A stretch of DNA of 64,000 nucleotides, from contig CM053033.1 of the NCBI GenBank assembly GCA_028564925.1, positions 203,468,107-203,532,106 on the forward strand, read 5' to 3'. The stretch comes from Lithobates sylvaticus. Taxonomy: Eukaryota > Chordata > Amphibia > Anura > Ranidae. Position numbers and translations under genes: made by a program. The notes below the pieces were generated by a model. It was not told the DNA's origin. It did no database searches and was given only the letters and a program-made list of their open reading frames with translations. The stretch's first letter is position 1. Every line of letters starts with the position of its first letter. Shown here in pieces: positions 21,253 through 32,455 of the stretch.

Positions 21253-22410
21253 TTAGTGCACATTTGCATGCATTTGAATTTGTTGCACTGAAAAAAATGA
21301 GTGCATGCTGTGAAAATGCAAGGCAACACACCGGTATGAACTGCATTCATTGGGAACCATTATTTTTTGGTTACCATGCGTTGGGAATATACGCTCACAA
21401 ATGCACCCCAGAGCATCATTTTTTGTGTGTGTTTGTAAATGCGTTTTTCTTATGTGTTTTTGTTTTTAGCCAATGAAAAGCTAGTGACAAGACGCACCAT
21501 TGAATATTAGGCCTCATTCACACAGGCACTGAAGCCTGTAGACTGTGAATGGGCTGTGGATATATATATATGCGGCTAGAGACGCATGCAGGCAGCCCAT
21601 ATAAGTGTAAGAAAACGCTGCAGCTACATGGAAACACATCCCCTCGTCCCAATTTGATAGGTGTGTGAATGAGTGATCCAGAATGCATGCTTTCTGCATT
21701 TGGAGCCATTCACCTGCCCCCACATACCTGTCAAATTGAGACGGGCGGCTATGTCCGTACAATCACTGCGTCCTCATACACCGACTTGGTTTGCCTGCGC
21801 TCAGCACCTGGTGGTTCAAGCTGCATAAATACACGACCCAGCTATTGTGGGCTTCAAAGGCCTGGTTCACACATATGTAGGTTGCAATTGATGCATTTTT
21901 TGGTGTGTTTTGCGTTTTTTTCACATGTGTTTTGGACGCATTTTTGGGAGGTCTCCGTTGTCTGGTGGGAGTAACCAGCGAAAAAACGCAACAGAAACGT
22001 ATTAAAAACACGAGCACTGTGTTTTTTATGTGTTTCCATCAAAATCTACGGAACCAAAAACGCAACTTGAGTCGTAAATAAAAGTCCAAAAGCCCCTGTT
22101 TACACTGATGCACCCCATAACATTCGCACTGTGTTCTGCGATCTGCTGCGGGTGTCAACGGACAGTTAACGACACCCCAAAAGCAGGTCGCAAACGCAGT
22201 GCGTTTGCTTAAATGGGATCACATGAGTATGAACACCCATGCAATCTGTTTCCAGTGCAAATAAAAATAAAAAGCTGCCGACACCTTTTTTGATGCGGAT
22301 GCGGTGCGCTTTGATCAATCAATGAATGGCCTCAAATCGCACCGCGCATTACGTTTGCCACTGCATTTTTTGTACACTTTGTCACACATTCGCAAGGTGT
22401 GAATGGAGCC
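21253..22410. repeat. Several decayed CCATTCACAC-type MITE remnants
   Basis: At least three imperfect palindromic units with ends such as GGCCTCATTCACACAGG, GGCCTGGTTCACACATATG and GGTGTGAATGGAGCC. Edges are unclear. No gene. Confidence 0.5.
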
Positions 22411-22495
22411 TTAGGTCCCATACACACTATTAGATTTTCTGCAGATTTTTGTTTTCAGATTTAACAAAACCATAGAATATGAGGTCAAACCTTAA

Positions 22496-22906
22496 TGCCG
22501 CGTACACACGATCGGAAATTCGGCCAGCAAAAGACAGATGAGAGCTTGGTCGGAAAATGCGACCGTGTGTATGGCTCCATCGGACTTTTGCTGGCCGTAT
22601 TCCAGCCAGCATAAGATTGAGAGCACATTCTCAATTTTTCGGTGGGAAAAAGTTCTGATCGCAAATTCCGATCGTCTGTAGCAATTCCGACACGCAAAAT
22701 TCCTACGCATCCTCGGAAACAATTCAACGCATGCTCGGAAGCATTGAACTTCATTTTCTCGGCTCGTCGTAGTGTTGTACGTCACCGCGTTCTTGGCGGT
22801 CGAAGGTTCAGCGAACTTTTGTGTGACCGTGTGTATGCAAGCCAAGCTTGAGCGGAATTCCGTCAGAAAAAACATCCACGGAAAATCCGCTCGTGTGTAC
22901 GGGGCA
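22496..22906. mobile_element. Family A MITE nested in family G
   Basis: TAA both sides; TGCCGCGTACACACGATCGG and GTGTACGGGGCA ends. Confidence 0.88.
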
Positions 22907-22994
22907 TAAGAGTTTCCATTTGTATGCAATCGGGCAGACTCTTGCACTACATGGTTTCGGTAAATCTGAAGACAAAAATCTGCAGAAAATCTAA

Positions 22995-23402
22995 TGCTGC
23001 GTACAAACGATCGGAATTCTCGCCAGAAAAAGCTCTGATGGTCTTTCCGACAGAATTTCGCTCAAACTGTCTTGCCTACACACGGTCACACCAAATTCCG
23101 ACCGTCAAGAACGCGGTTTCGTACGACGAGCCGAGAAAAAAAATGAAGTTTAATGCTTCAGAGCATGTGTCGAATTGTTTTCGAGCATGCGTAGGAATTT
23201 TGCGCGTTGGAATTGCTACAGACGATCGGAATTTCCGATAGAAACCTTTTGCTTCGGAAAAATTGAGAACATGCTCTCAAATTTTTGCTGGCGGGAATTC
23301 GGACAGCAAAATTCCGATGGAGCATACACACGGTCGCATTTTCCGATGAAAGGCTCTCATCAGTCTTTTGCTGGCTGAAATTCCGATAGTTTGTACGCGG
23401 CA
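22995..23402. mobile_element. Second family A MITE nested in family G
   Basis: Flanks TAA and TTA. Ends TGCTGCGTACAAACGATCGG and TTTGTACGCGGCA. It splits the right arm of family G inside TCTAATAGTG. Confidence 0.86.
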
Positions 23403-23644
23403 TTATAGTGTGCATGGGGTTTAAGTCATGTTTCTGGCCCTGATCAACTTCAATGGGAGCGCCTGAAAAATGCACTCAGTTTTGCATCTAACAACACTTT
23501 CCTCCTAGTAACTAGCCTTCCATTGGCTAAAATTAAAAAGCTCAAACCTGAAAATGTACAAAAAAAAAAAAAAGATGATGCCCAAAGCTCAAATACTTGG
23601 CCCTCTATGTGCACAGGACAGGTTCACTTTATAATGACAACTAC

Positions 23645-24240
23645 AACAATCGCCCCCCCCCCCCCCCCCCAGAACAGCATGGTTCCTGCCAACCCGTCCA
23701 CCAATAAACAGCCTCGCTCTCTGAGCAAATAACGCAACAGCTCTTCCTGATTGGCCGGACCGACCCGCCCAACATACAACCAATCAGAGCTTCCGCTTTA
23801 CCTCCTTCGATCACGAAGCAGCCAATGACAGATAGTGACAGGGCTCCTCGGCGGCTGGTTGCTGGAAGATCCGGGAGGAGGAGATCGGAGAGTGCGTAGG
23901 GCCGATCGCTATCTTCAGATTGCAGGGACTGTCAGTACTGATCTGGTTGTATGTCTGTATATCTGTTTGTCTAGGACCATATATATATATATATATATAT
24001 ACAGAGTATGTACTGTACATCAGAGGGGCTCATCAGGGCCCAATATGGCTGCCCAATCAGAGATCACCCTCTACATGTGTCAGCAGTGTGCGCAGAATTG
24101 GTGTGGTGCCTGGTGGTGTGTAATGGTCACTTCTATAATCTGCTTCTATTGTCCCATCCCTGGGCCCCCCCCCCTATCCGCCACCATCAACCAGGGAATG
24201 AAATAACAATAAATATAATTATATACCTAATTAGTGACGT
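23645..24240 (+). promoter_or_regulatory. Candidate promoter with CCAAT boxes and possible first exon
   Basis: Four CCAAT boxes lie within 126 bp: 23701, 23750 (inverted), 23780 and 23822. Such arrays of NF-Y sites are typical of TATA-less vertebrate promoters. GC-rich sequence follows, then a TA microsatellite (23979-24001). An ATG at 24044 has A at -3 and G at +4 and starts MAAQSEITLYMCQQCAQNW, with a zinc-type C-x2-C. I do not recognise the protein. The element is 8 kb upstream of the first supported ZNF541 exon and could be its promoter, another gene's, or chance. The C-run at 23653-23670 marks the left edge. Confidence 0.35.
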
Positions 24241-24337
24241 CATCACTAGATCTCTGTGCCCCTCTGCACTGCAGGCAGATCATGGCGGGTGGGAGGGGCC
24301 AACAAGGTGATCTGCATAGATTTCCTCCCTCCTCCTC

Positions 24338-24724
24338 TTAAAGTAAACCTTCACTCCCAACATGGACTTTTTTTTCCTTCCCCTATAATGTTTTATTGTC
24401 ATTTTTTAAGCATATGAGAAAATGGCGCGATGTCTGAAAAAAGGAAAACAAGATCCAAACTTTAGGCTGCGATCGCAGGCGGAATCACCGCGATTTCTAG
24501 TGAGTGCAAAACGCGGGCCGCAAAACTTCTAAATGCCCCCCCCCCCCCCCCGAGAAACAGTCTTCAACGCATTTCAGGGGTCACAGTAAACCACTGAGTA
24601 CTAATGTGACGGGGGGGGGGGGGGGCAATTACAAAGACATTGCCACTGACCACCTATACAGGGAAGTTAAAAACACTTCTACTGATCACCAATGTTGGGG
24701 ATAGGGGGGTAAAAAAACGTCACT
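24338..24724. other. Low-complexity region, possible MITE remnant
   Basis: TTAAAGTAAACCTTCACTCC at the left resembles the TTAAAG-ended family seen at 53.9 and 62.6 kb. C-runs (about 24535-24551) and G-runs (about 24611-24626) follow, then decayed copies of the 39-bp unit. Confidence 0.4.
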
Positions 24725-25160
24725 GACCACCGATGTAGAGGGGTGGTTATCAGCATTATCACTGACCACCGATGTATTGGGTGGTTATCAGCATTATCAC
24801 TGACCACCGATGTATTGGGTGGTTATCAGCATTATCACTGACCACCGATGTAGAGGGGTGGTTATCAGCATTATCACTGACCACCGATGTAGAGGGGTGG
24901 TTATCAGCATTATCACTGACCACCGATGTAGAGGGGTGGTTATCAGCATTATCACTGACCACCGATGTAGAGGGGTGGTTATCAGCATTATCACTGACCA
25001 CCGATGTAGAGGGGTGGTTATCAGCATTATCACTGACCACCGATGTAGAGGGGTGGTTATCAGCATTATCACTGACCACCGATGTAGAGGGGTGGTTATC
25101 AGCATTATCACTGACCACCGATGTAGAGGGGTGGTTATCAGCATTATCACTGACCACCGA
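24725..25160. repeat. 39-bp minisatellite, 11 near-identical copies
   Basis: Unit starts GACCACCGATGTAGAGGGGT. Copies begin at 24725, 24764, 24802, 24840, 24879, 24918, 24957, 24996, 25035, 25074 and 25113, with a partial at 25152. Units 2 and 3 are 38 bp (GTATTGGGTGG variant); the others are essentially identical. As 39 is a multiple of three, long frames open on both strands, but they are not genes. Confidence 0.95.
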
Positions 25161-25281
25161 GGATGAAAGGGATTATTAGTACCGCCACTGCACCCATGCT
25201 TTATTGTGTCTGACTTCAATGATTACTCCAACGTTCTTGTGGTACATTGGGGAAAAATGCAGCAGGAGATTTCTAAGGCAT

Positions 25282-25581
25282 TAATGCAGAGTTCCACCTA
25301 GAAATGGAACTTCCGTGGATCCGGTTCCTCCCCCCCTCCGGTGCCACATTTGGTACCTTTACAGGGGGGGGGGGAGCAGATACCTGTCAAATCCAGGTAT
25401 TTACTCCCACTTCCTGGCAAAGATCGCCGCAATGTCCGGCCCCTCCTCTTTCCCCCGCTGCCTTCTGGGAGACACACGGGTCCCAGAAGACAGCAGGGAC
25501 CATTCAGAACGCGCCGAGCGACTCGCGCATGTGCAGTAGCAAACGGGCTGTGAAGTCGTAAGGCTTCACTTCCTGTTTCCC
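25282..25581. repeat. GCAGAGTTCCACCTAG-type repeat
   Basis: TTAATGCAGAGTTCCACC at the left followed by a GC-rich palindrome-bearing middle (GTCCCAGAAGACAGC, CTTCCTGGCAAAG) and TTCACTTCCTGTTTCCCTTA at the right. Resembles a MITE with TTA-type ends; exact edges unclear. Confidence 0.45.
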
Positions 25582-25584
25582 TTA

Positions 25585-26040
25585 GGCCCCTTTCACACTG
25601 GGGCCGGGAGCCGCGGTGACGGTAAAGCAGCGCTATATTTAGCGCTGCTTTACCATCGTTTTGCCCGCGGGATTCGGCCACTCACCATAAGAATGATCAT
25701 ATCGGCTGTTCCGCCGCTTGAGCGGTTTTTACCCCCCCGCGAGCGGCCGAAAAAGGGTTAAAATCCCCCGCAGAGCGGCGCTTTGCGGCGGTCTAGTATT
25801 ACTGTAAGCAAGGGCGCATTTATTATTATTGGTATTACCGCGGTGTCCCATTCAAATCAATGGGTAGGAGCGGTAAATACACCGCTCCTATCCCGCTCCA
25901 AAGATGCTGCTAGCAGGACATTTTTTACCGTCCTGCTAGCGCACCGCTCCAGTGTAAAAGCCCGTCGGCTTTCACACTGGAGTGAATGGGGCCTGTTTTT
26001 TTCAGGCGGTATACAGGCGCTAATTTTTATTTTTTTTTTT
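25585..26040. mobile_element. Family B MITE, right end decayed
   Basis: Left end GGCCCCTTTCACACTGGGGC after TTA. Interior AGCGCTGCTTTACC, CGAGCGGCCGAAAAAGGG, GTAGGAGCGGTAAATACACC. The right end is replaced by a T-run and joins the next repeat. Confidence 0.75.
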
Positions 26041-26056
26041 TTTTTTAAAGTGTCAA

Positions 26057-26670
26057 ACTAAAAAAATAAAAGTAAAATTAACAATAAAAAAATAAATTTT
26101 AAGTGCCCCTGTCCCTGTGAGCTCGTATGCAGAAGCGAACGCATACGTAAGTCCCGCCCACATATAAAAAAGGTGTTCAAACCACACATGTGAGGCATCG
26201 CTGCGAACGTTGGAGCGAGAGCAATAATTCTAGACCTCCTTTGTAACTCAAAACATGTAACCAGTAAAAAAAATTTAAAGCATTGCCTATGGAGATTTTT
26301 AAATACCAAAGTTTAACGCCATTCCACGAGCGCGTGCAATTTTGAAGCGTGACATGTTCGGTACCTATTTACTCGGCGTATCTTCATCTTTCACATTATG
26401 CGAAAGAATTGGGCTAACTTTACTGTTTTTTTTTTTTTTTAAAGCATGAAACTGTTTTTTTTCAGAAAAAAACGTGTTCGAAAAATTGCTGCGTAAATAC
26501 CGTGCGAGATAAAAAGTTGCAACGGCCGCCATTGTATTCTCTAGGGTCTTTGCAAAAAAAAAAACATATATAATGTTTGGGGGTTCTATGTAATTTTCTA
26601 GCAAACAAAATGATGAATTTTACATGTAGGAGAGAAATGTCAGAATTGGCCCGGATGCCAAGTGGTAAAA
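26057..26670. repeat. Family L repeat, copy 1
   Basis: Shares long stretches with 43.7-44.9 kb: AAGTCCCGCCCACATAT, AACCACACATGTGAGG, CTATGGAGATTTTTAA, GTGCGAGATAAAAAGTTGCA and TTTTACATGTAGGAGAG. Non-coding. Ends near CCAAGTGGTAAAA. Confidence 0.75.
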
Positions 26671-26879
26671 CTCTCCATCATGTTATCCTATGTGTCCATG
26701 CACACACTGTGACAGCGTGAGGAAAGGAATGCCGATATAAGTGTGTTTAGATTGTGATCAGCTGTTATTGGACACAGCTTATCATGTGGTAAAGAGCCGC
26801 TGTGATTGGCTCTTTACCCCGACACCTTGTTTGCCCCGCAGCAGATACGCCCCTGGACAGATCCCACTCATTTCCTGTG

Positions 26880-26976
26880 GTTCTGCGTGTTGGCACAATT
26901 CCATTTTTAAACTTCTGCTCCTTGTGCTAGTTTTCTATACCCTATTGGTCAAAGGTGTCCCTCAATGAAATAAGTA
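26880..26976 (+). mobile_element. Short Tc1-like remnant
   Basis: CTTCTGCTCCTTGTGCTAG and TTCTATACCCTATTGGTCAA match the sequence just before the Tc1-like fragment at 30.1 kb, suggesting a second scrap of the same family. Confidence 0.4.
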
Positions 26977-27917
26977 TTAACCTCTTCATTACCCGCCCAT
27001 AGTCATATGGCGCCCACAAGGTGGATCTCCCATCCTGGGTGGGCGTCATATGACGTCCTCCCATTCCCGGCCGCCTAGGGGGCGCGTGCACGTCGCTCAG
27101 GACCCCGTGCGCGTGCCGGCGGCCGCGATGTCTGCCGGGCACCCGCGAAAACAGCGGGACCGTGGAGCTGTGTGTGTAAACACACAGCTCCACGTCCTGT
27201 CAGTGGCGAGGAGACCGATCATGTGATCCCAGTACAGAGGAACACCGATCGGTCTCCTCCCATTGTGAGTCCCCTCCCCCCACAGTTAGAATCACTACCT
27301 TAGAGAACATAACCCCTGCAGCGCCCCCTAGTGTTAACCCCTTCCCTGCCAGTCACATTTACACAGTAATCACTGCAATTTTATAGCAACGATCGCTGTG
27401 TAAATGTGAATGGTCCCAAAAATGTGTCCGAAGTGTCCGCCGCAATGTCGCAGTCACGAAAAAAAAAATCGCAGATCGTCGCCATTACTAGTAAAAAAAA
27501 ATGCAATAAATCTATCCCCTATTTTGTAGACGCTATAACTTTTGCGCAAACCGATCTATATGCGCTTATTGCGATTTTTTTTTACCAAAAATATGTAGAA
27601 GAATACGTATCGGCCTAAACTGAGTAAAAAAATTGTTTTTTTCTTAAAAAAATGGGATAATTATTATAGCAAAAAGTAAAAAATGTGTTTTTTTTCAAAA
27701 TTGTCGCACTTCTTTTGTTTATAGCGCAAAAAATAAAAACCGCAGAGGTGATCAAATACCACAAAAGAAAGCTCTATTTGGGGAAAAAAAGGACGTCATT
27801 TTGTTTGGGTGTAACGTCGCACGACCGCGCAATTGTTAGTTTAAGCGACGCAGTGCCTAATCGCAAAAAGTGCTCTGGTAAGGAAGGGGTAAAATCGCCC
27901 GGTGCTGAAGCGGTTAA
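26977..27917 (+). mobile_element. Family C element (TTAA ends), about 0.94 kb
   Basis: Begins TTAACCTCTTCATTACCCGC and ends GCTGAAGCGGTTAA. The right half carries TTTGCGCAAACC, TAGACGCTATAAC, TTTACCAAAAATATGTAG and AGCGCAAAAAATAAAAACCG, present in all family C copies. TTAA at both ends is the hallmark of piggyBac-type targets. No intact protein. Confidence 0.75.
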
Positions 27918-28551
27918 AGTAAATAAACAAGCAGGCAAGGGCGCCATTATCTAAGTGTAGAGGGTAGTAGTAATGCAGATAAGAAAGGGATTAAATTGCA
28001 CTCATGGGATGGAGAGGGTAAAGCATCATGTAATCCAATGAGGAGCGGAGCCATCTGGGGAGTTGTGTGATGTTTAAATATGCAGCAGCCAAACTAGTCC
28101 CCCTCCTTATTGGTTTGACAAAGGGGTGGTCCTACCAGCCCCGAAACGCGTTTGCCATGCCCAACCCACCCACGTGACGTCAGAGCCAAACCCATCTGGA
28201 TTCCAGCCAAGCCCAGCGCAGCCAGAGGAGACGTCCTGAAAACACCCACATCTCACCACCGCCTGCTTGCGTTCCAAGGTGGATAACAGCGGGCACGCGC
28301 CAGCAGCTTCCAGCCGCATCCCTGATGATCTCTGCAACATCACATGGCTCCCCAGAGACGCCTCCACTCTGCATTGGGTTACATGCTGCTTAACCCCTTC
28401 CATCCTGTAAGTGCAATTCAATCCATTTCTTTACTGAATAAATCTTTTTATTAGGTTGTAAGCAAATGGTTTACAGTGCAATAAATTCAGAAGTAAAGAA
28501 ATAATTATTAGCAAAGACAAGCAATATAGTAAAATAATCAAGTTTCATATA
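27918..28551. other. Unassigned; one repeat-like patch
   Basis: Contains a GACAAAGGGGTGG...CCCCGAAACGCGTT patch (about 28119-28152), a motif I have seen in amphibian repeats, but no element edges. No gene supported. Confidence 0.35.
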
Positions 28552-28554
28552 TAA

Positions 28555-28909
28555 TGGCCCGTACACACAATCCGAATATCGTACGGCCGTTTTTCGGTTA
28601 ACAATCGCAAGTAGGAATTGAATAGCCAATAAAGTCACGAAAATTCTCGTACGATAGGAAAAAAAATCGGAAGTGATGTCATGCGTTGTAATGTATTTGT
28701 ATTGTATTTTCGGACGACAACTCTACTGACTAAACTAAAATCGTACGATCTAGAATCGTACGAGGAAAATTTCCGTGCATGTCCGATAATAATATCGGAC
28801 GAACGGTCGTGATCGGCTGTCGGAAGTAGTGTACACACGATCCGAAAATCGGACGATCCTCCCTCGGACGATCGTTTTCGTCCGATATTCGGATCGTGTG
28901 TACGGGCCA
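28555..28909. mobile_element. Family A variant MITE (TGGCCCGTACACAC ends)
   Basis: TAA both sides. Ends TGGCCCGTACACACAATCCG and CGGATCGTGTGTACGGGCCA. Internal TCGTACGA and ATCGTCCGA blocks in inverted order differ from the other family A interiors. Confidence 0.85.
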
Positions 28910-29098
28910 TAAGTAGGCAAGTGAAACCATATTTTTTTTTTTTAAAGAAGGATTCATGAAAACATTAATTCCTTTCTTATCTGCAGTCTTATTACCTTCT
29001 ACACTTGGATGCTGGCGCCCTGGTCTGCCTGTTTGTTCTTACATATTCACAGAATGCTCAAGACCTTGTTTAAGGAACTGCAAACATCTACAGTGCTA

Positions 29099-30048
29099 TT
29101 AACCACTTGCCTACCAGCCACGAACACCTCCTTCCTGACCAGGCCATTTTCAGCTTTCAGCGCTGTCGCATTTTGAATGACAATTGCACGATCATGCAAC
29201 GCTGTACCCAAATAAAATTTTTATAATTTTTTCCCCACAGATAGAGCTTTATTTTGGTGGTATTGATCACCTCTGCGTTTTTTATTTCTTGCGCTAAAAA
29301 CAAAAGAAGAGACAAGTTTGAAAAAACATAATATTTTTTACTTTTTATTACAATAAATATCCAATTTTTTTTTTTTTTTAACAAATTTTTTTCCCTCAGT
29401 TTAGGCCGATACGTATTCTTCGACATATTTTTGGTAAAAAAAAAATCGCAATTTATTGATTGGTTTGCGCAAAAGTTATAGCGTCTACAAAATAGGGGAT
29501 TTTTATTTTTATTATTTTTTTTTTTACTAGGCGGCGATTTGCGATTTTTATCGTGACTGCGACATTGCGGCGGACACTTCGGACACTTTTGACTCATTTT
29601 TGGGACCATTCACATTTATACAGCGATCCGTGCTATAAAAATGCATTGATTACTGTTTGTGACTGGCAGGGAAGGGGTTAACTCTAGGGGGCGCTGCAGG
29701 GGTTAATGTGTACCCTATCTTGGTGATTCTTACTGTGGGGGGAGGGGACTGACTGGGGGAGGAGACCGATCGGTGTCCCTATGTACAAGGGACACACCAT
29801 CGGTCTCCTCTCCTCTGACAGGACGTGGATCTGTGTGTTTACAGATCCACGTCCTGCTCGATTACCGGGCAATCGCGGGTGCCTGGCGGTCATCGCGACC
29901 GCCGGGCACGCGCACCGGGGCCCCAGCTACGCGGCGGGCGCGCGCCCCCCAGTGGCCAAATTGTAGACGACGTCATATGACGGCGTCCCGCCACAGTAGC
30001 TGCACCGTCCCGCCGTCATTTGACAGTGGGCGGTCAGCTAGTGGTTAA
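29099..30048 (-). mobile_element. Family C element, inverted relative to 26977
   Basis: TTAACCACTTGCCTACCAGC at left and CAGCTAGTGGTTAA at right. Contains the GATAGAGC / GGTATTGATCACCTC block and a T-run. Opposite orientation to the copy 1.2 kb to the left. Confidence 0.78.
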
Positions 30049-30159
30049 AGAGATCTCTACCCTAACTTCCCATCCTAACCCCAAACTCCCCTTTATTTTA
30101 ACATAGCGCCAGCCATAGCATTTTTCTTTTATTCCATTTTTAAGCTTCTGCTAGTTTTT

Positions 30160-30537
30160 TATACCCTTTTGGTCAAAGGTGAAGGGAACTCTTAAGGCGT
30201 CAGCATACCAAGACAGGATGGCCCCTTCCTGCTCTAACATGATTGCGCACCAGTGTACAAAGCAAGGCCCATAAAGACATGGATGAGTGAGTTTGGGGTG
30301 GAGGAACTTGACTGGCCTGCCCAGAGTCCTGACCTCAACCCGATAGAACACCTTTGGGACGAATGGTCAGACATTCCCATAGACACACTCCTAAACCTTG
30401 TGGACAGCTGGTCCAGAAGAGTTCAAGCTGTTGGGTGGGCCAACTCAATATTAAACCCTACGGACTAAGACTGGGATGCCATTAAAGTTCATATGCGTAA
30501 AAGGCAGGTGTCCCAATACTTTTGTTAATATAGGGTA
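30160..30537 (+). mobile_element. Tc1-like transposase fragment
   Basis: Reads [20 protein letters not shown] (the last catalytic acidic block) followed directly by [17 protein letters not shown]. The piece normally between LWDE and EWS is deleted. The 3' end is CAGGTGTCCCAATACTTTTG. The rest of the element and both terminal repeats are absent. Confidence 0.8.
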
Positions 30538-30575
30538 TAATAATATCTCACAGGCACATTTTATAATTTTTCAGC

Positions 30576-31499
30576 TTAACTGCTTGCTGCCCGCCCCACC
30601 ATCAAATGATGGAGCGGTGGTGCAGCTCTCGTTCTGAGACGCCGTCATATGACAGTGTCCCAGAAAGGCCGCTCTCACGCGTCTGCGGGGTGCGCAGCGT
30701 GGCAATTGCGGCTGCGCCGTACTGCTAGGACACGGAGCGACCCCGGTCTCTGTACAGACCCACGTTCGCGGCTCTTTAACAATGTGATCGGCTGTGTCCA
30801 ATCACAGCCGGTCACATGTAAACAAGGAGATGCCGGTAATCAGCTCTCCTCATCTCACACTGACAGAGTGTGAGGAGAGGAGAGCCGATCAGCGGCATCT
30901 CCTCACAGGGGGACATCTAGGGATGTATTCAGGGCACTGATCATTAGTACCCTGATTACAATAAATAAAGACAGTGTCACAAAACAGTGCCCACCAATGC
31001 CAGCATACAGTACCCACCATTGCCCACAAGGGCCACCAATCAGTGCCCATTAGCGATGCCAGTTAGTGCTGGCAATCAGTGCTGCCCATCAATGCCCATC
31101 ACTGGTGTCGATTAATGCCCATCAGTGCCGCCTATCAGTGCCCATAAGTGTGGCATATTAGTGCGTCCTCATCAGTGCCACCTCATCAGTGCCCATAAAT
31201 GCCACCTCATCAGTTCCCACCAGTTCAGCCTATCAGTGCCCATCAGTTCCGTCTCATCAGCGCACATCAGTGAAGGCGAAAAATTACTTAGTTCCAAAAT
31301 TTAAATTTAAAAAATTTTAAATTAAAAACCCAGAAGTGATTAAATACCACCAAAAGAAAGCTCTATTTGTGTGAAGAAAATGTGTTTGGGTACAGTGTTT
31401 CACGACCGCGCAATTGACATTCAAAGTGCGACAGCGCTGAAAGCTGAAAAATGGCCTGGGCAGGAAGGGGGTGTAAGTGCCTGGTAGGCAAGTGGTTAA
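30576..31499 (+). mobile_element. Family C element with CAGTGCC tandem middle
   Basis: TTAACTGCTTGCTGCCCGCC to GGCAAGTGGTTAA. The middle (about 30985-31275) is a run of CCATCAGTGCC / ACCTCATCAGTGCCC tandem units, shared with 45994-47031. The right part keeps the CGACCGCGCAATTG block. Confidence 0.75.
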
Positions 31500-31611
31500 A
31501 CAACCTTCCACATTGTACATGATGTGTTTGTCATCAATATTAATGCTTCAGAATGGTGGTTAGATGGGAAGATCTCATTGCCGAAGTCTGCAAAAGATAT
31601 AAGAAGACAGA

Positions 31612-31788
31612 GGGGGTTATTTACTAAAGCCAGAGAGGGCAAAATTAGTCACAATTCTGCAGGGAAACCAATCAGCTTCCGGGTTTTATTGCTAATGCTT
31701 AATTAAACAAGCTGAGGTTAGAAGCTGATTGGTTCCTCTGCAGAATTGTGACTATATTTGCCCTTTCTAGCTTTAGTAAATAGACCCC
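31612..31788. mobile_element. MITE, GGGGGTTATTTACTAAAG type
   Basis: Inverted ends GGGGGTTATTTACTAAAGCC and CTTTAGTAAATAGACCCC. Inside, CACAATTCTGCAG and CTGCAGAATTGTG pair. Confidence 0.72.
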
Positions 31789-31999
31789 AGTGGGGTTCAT
31801 CTACTATCCATGGTCCATCATTAACCTAAATACAAGATTTTATTGGCCTTTTTTTTTAAGATACTAAGGAATTTACAGATCTCTTGGTGCATCTGATTGT
31901 GTATTATTTTGTGCACAGCTGCAATATAACTCACAGCTATTTTGTCTGTATTACCTTATTAACCTCTCTATTGCTTGACTGTCAAATGTCTTATTCCAG
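31789..31999 (+). other. Intron or 5' flank before first supported ZNF541 exon
   Basis: AT-rich, ending in CTGTCAAATGTCTTATTCCAG, a good 3' splice site. Whether it is an intron or a transcribed leader cannot be decided here. Confidence 0.45.
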
Positions 32000-32223
32000 G
32001 ATTTGGAGTGAACACAGAAAGATGAGTCTGCACAACTGGAGTGGTCACCATCAACTGCAGTCAGAAGACCCCATTGTCAGTCTTGGGCACCAAAACTGGG
32101 AGTTCTGCCCAAACCCCACACAGCCTGACATCCCAGAACAGAATGTAAAACTGCCTTTGGGGACCCAAGAGCACTTTCTATATTATGATACACTTTCTTC
32201 CATGAAAAATAAGTGGGGCACAG
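32000..32223 (+). CDS. znf541: ZNF541 N-terminal exon (first supported)
   Basis: Acceptor TTATTCCAG at 31991-31999 and donor GTATGT from 32224. The frame is open throughout, and an ATG at 32022 (A at -3) begins MSLHNWSGHHQLQ. It ends NKWGT plus one base; that G joins AT of the next exon to give Asp, so phase fits. The joined sequence TDLGLLC resembles the human ZNF541 stretch ahead of the zinc fingers, which reads QDLGLGV in my recollection. No domain lies in this exon; it is acidic and rich in H, Q and W. The exon could start further upstream in the mRNA, as the frame stays open to the acceptor. Confidence 0.7.
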
Positions 32224-32455
32224 GTATGTGGAAAATTGGTCATAAATCTGTGATGTGAACTCTACTCTAGATGGAGCATGTCCGTCTTACTGCTGTTTTG
32301 TCCCTCCCACTGTATGGCAACAAAGACAGGAGAAAGCTGAGAGATATGGGAGGTATTTACTAAAACTGGTGCACGCAGAATCTGGTGCAGCTGTGCATAG
32401 TATCCAATCAGTTTCCAACTAAGGCTCCATGCACACTGAAACTCATAAACTGCAG

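Larger units (their letters stand above)
22414..23421. mobile_element. Palindromic MITE, family G, with two family A insertions
   Basis: Left arm GGTCCCATACACACTATTAG with TTTTCTGCAGATTTTTG. The right arm is split: GACAAAAATCTGCAGAAAAT, then an insertion, then TAGTGTGCATGGGGTT. Rejoining the two halves of the right arm restores the inverted copy of the left arm. Confidence 0.78.

Noticed and set aside
24759-25219. Long open frames on both strands with 13-residue repeats
   Set aside because: They exist only because the 39-bp unit is divisible by three and lacks stops in several frames; no splice or start support.
28107-28421. 104-codon minus frame as coding
   Set aside because: No domain; overlaps a repeat-like patch with CCCCGAAACGCG.
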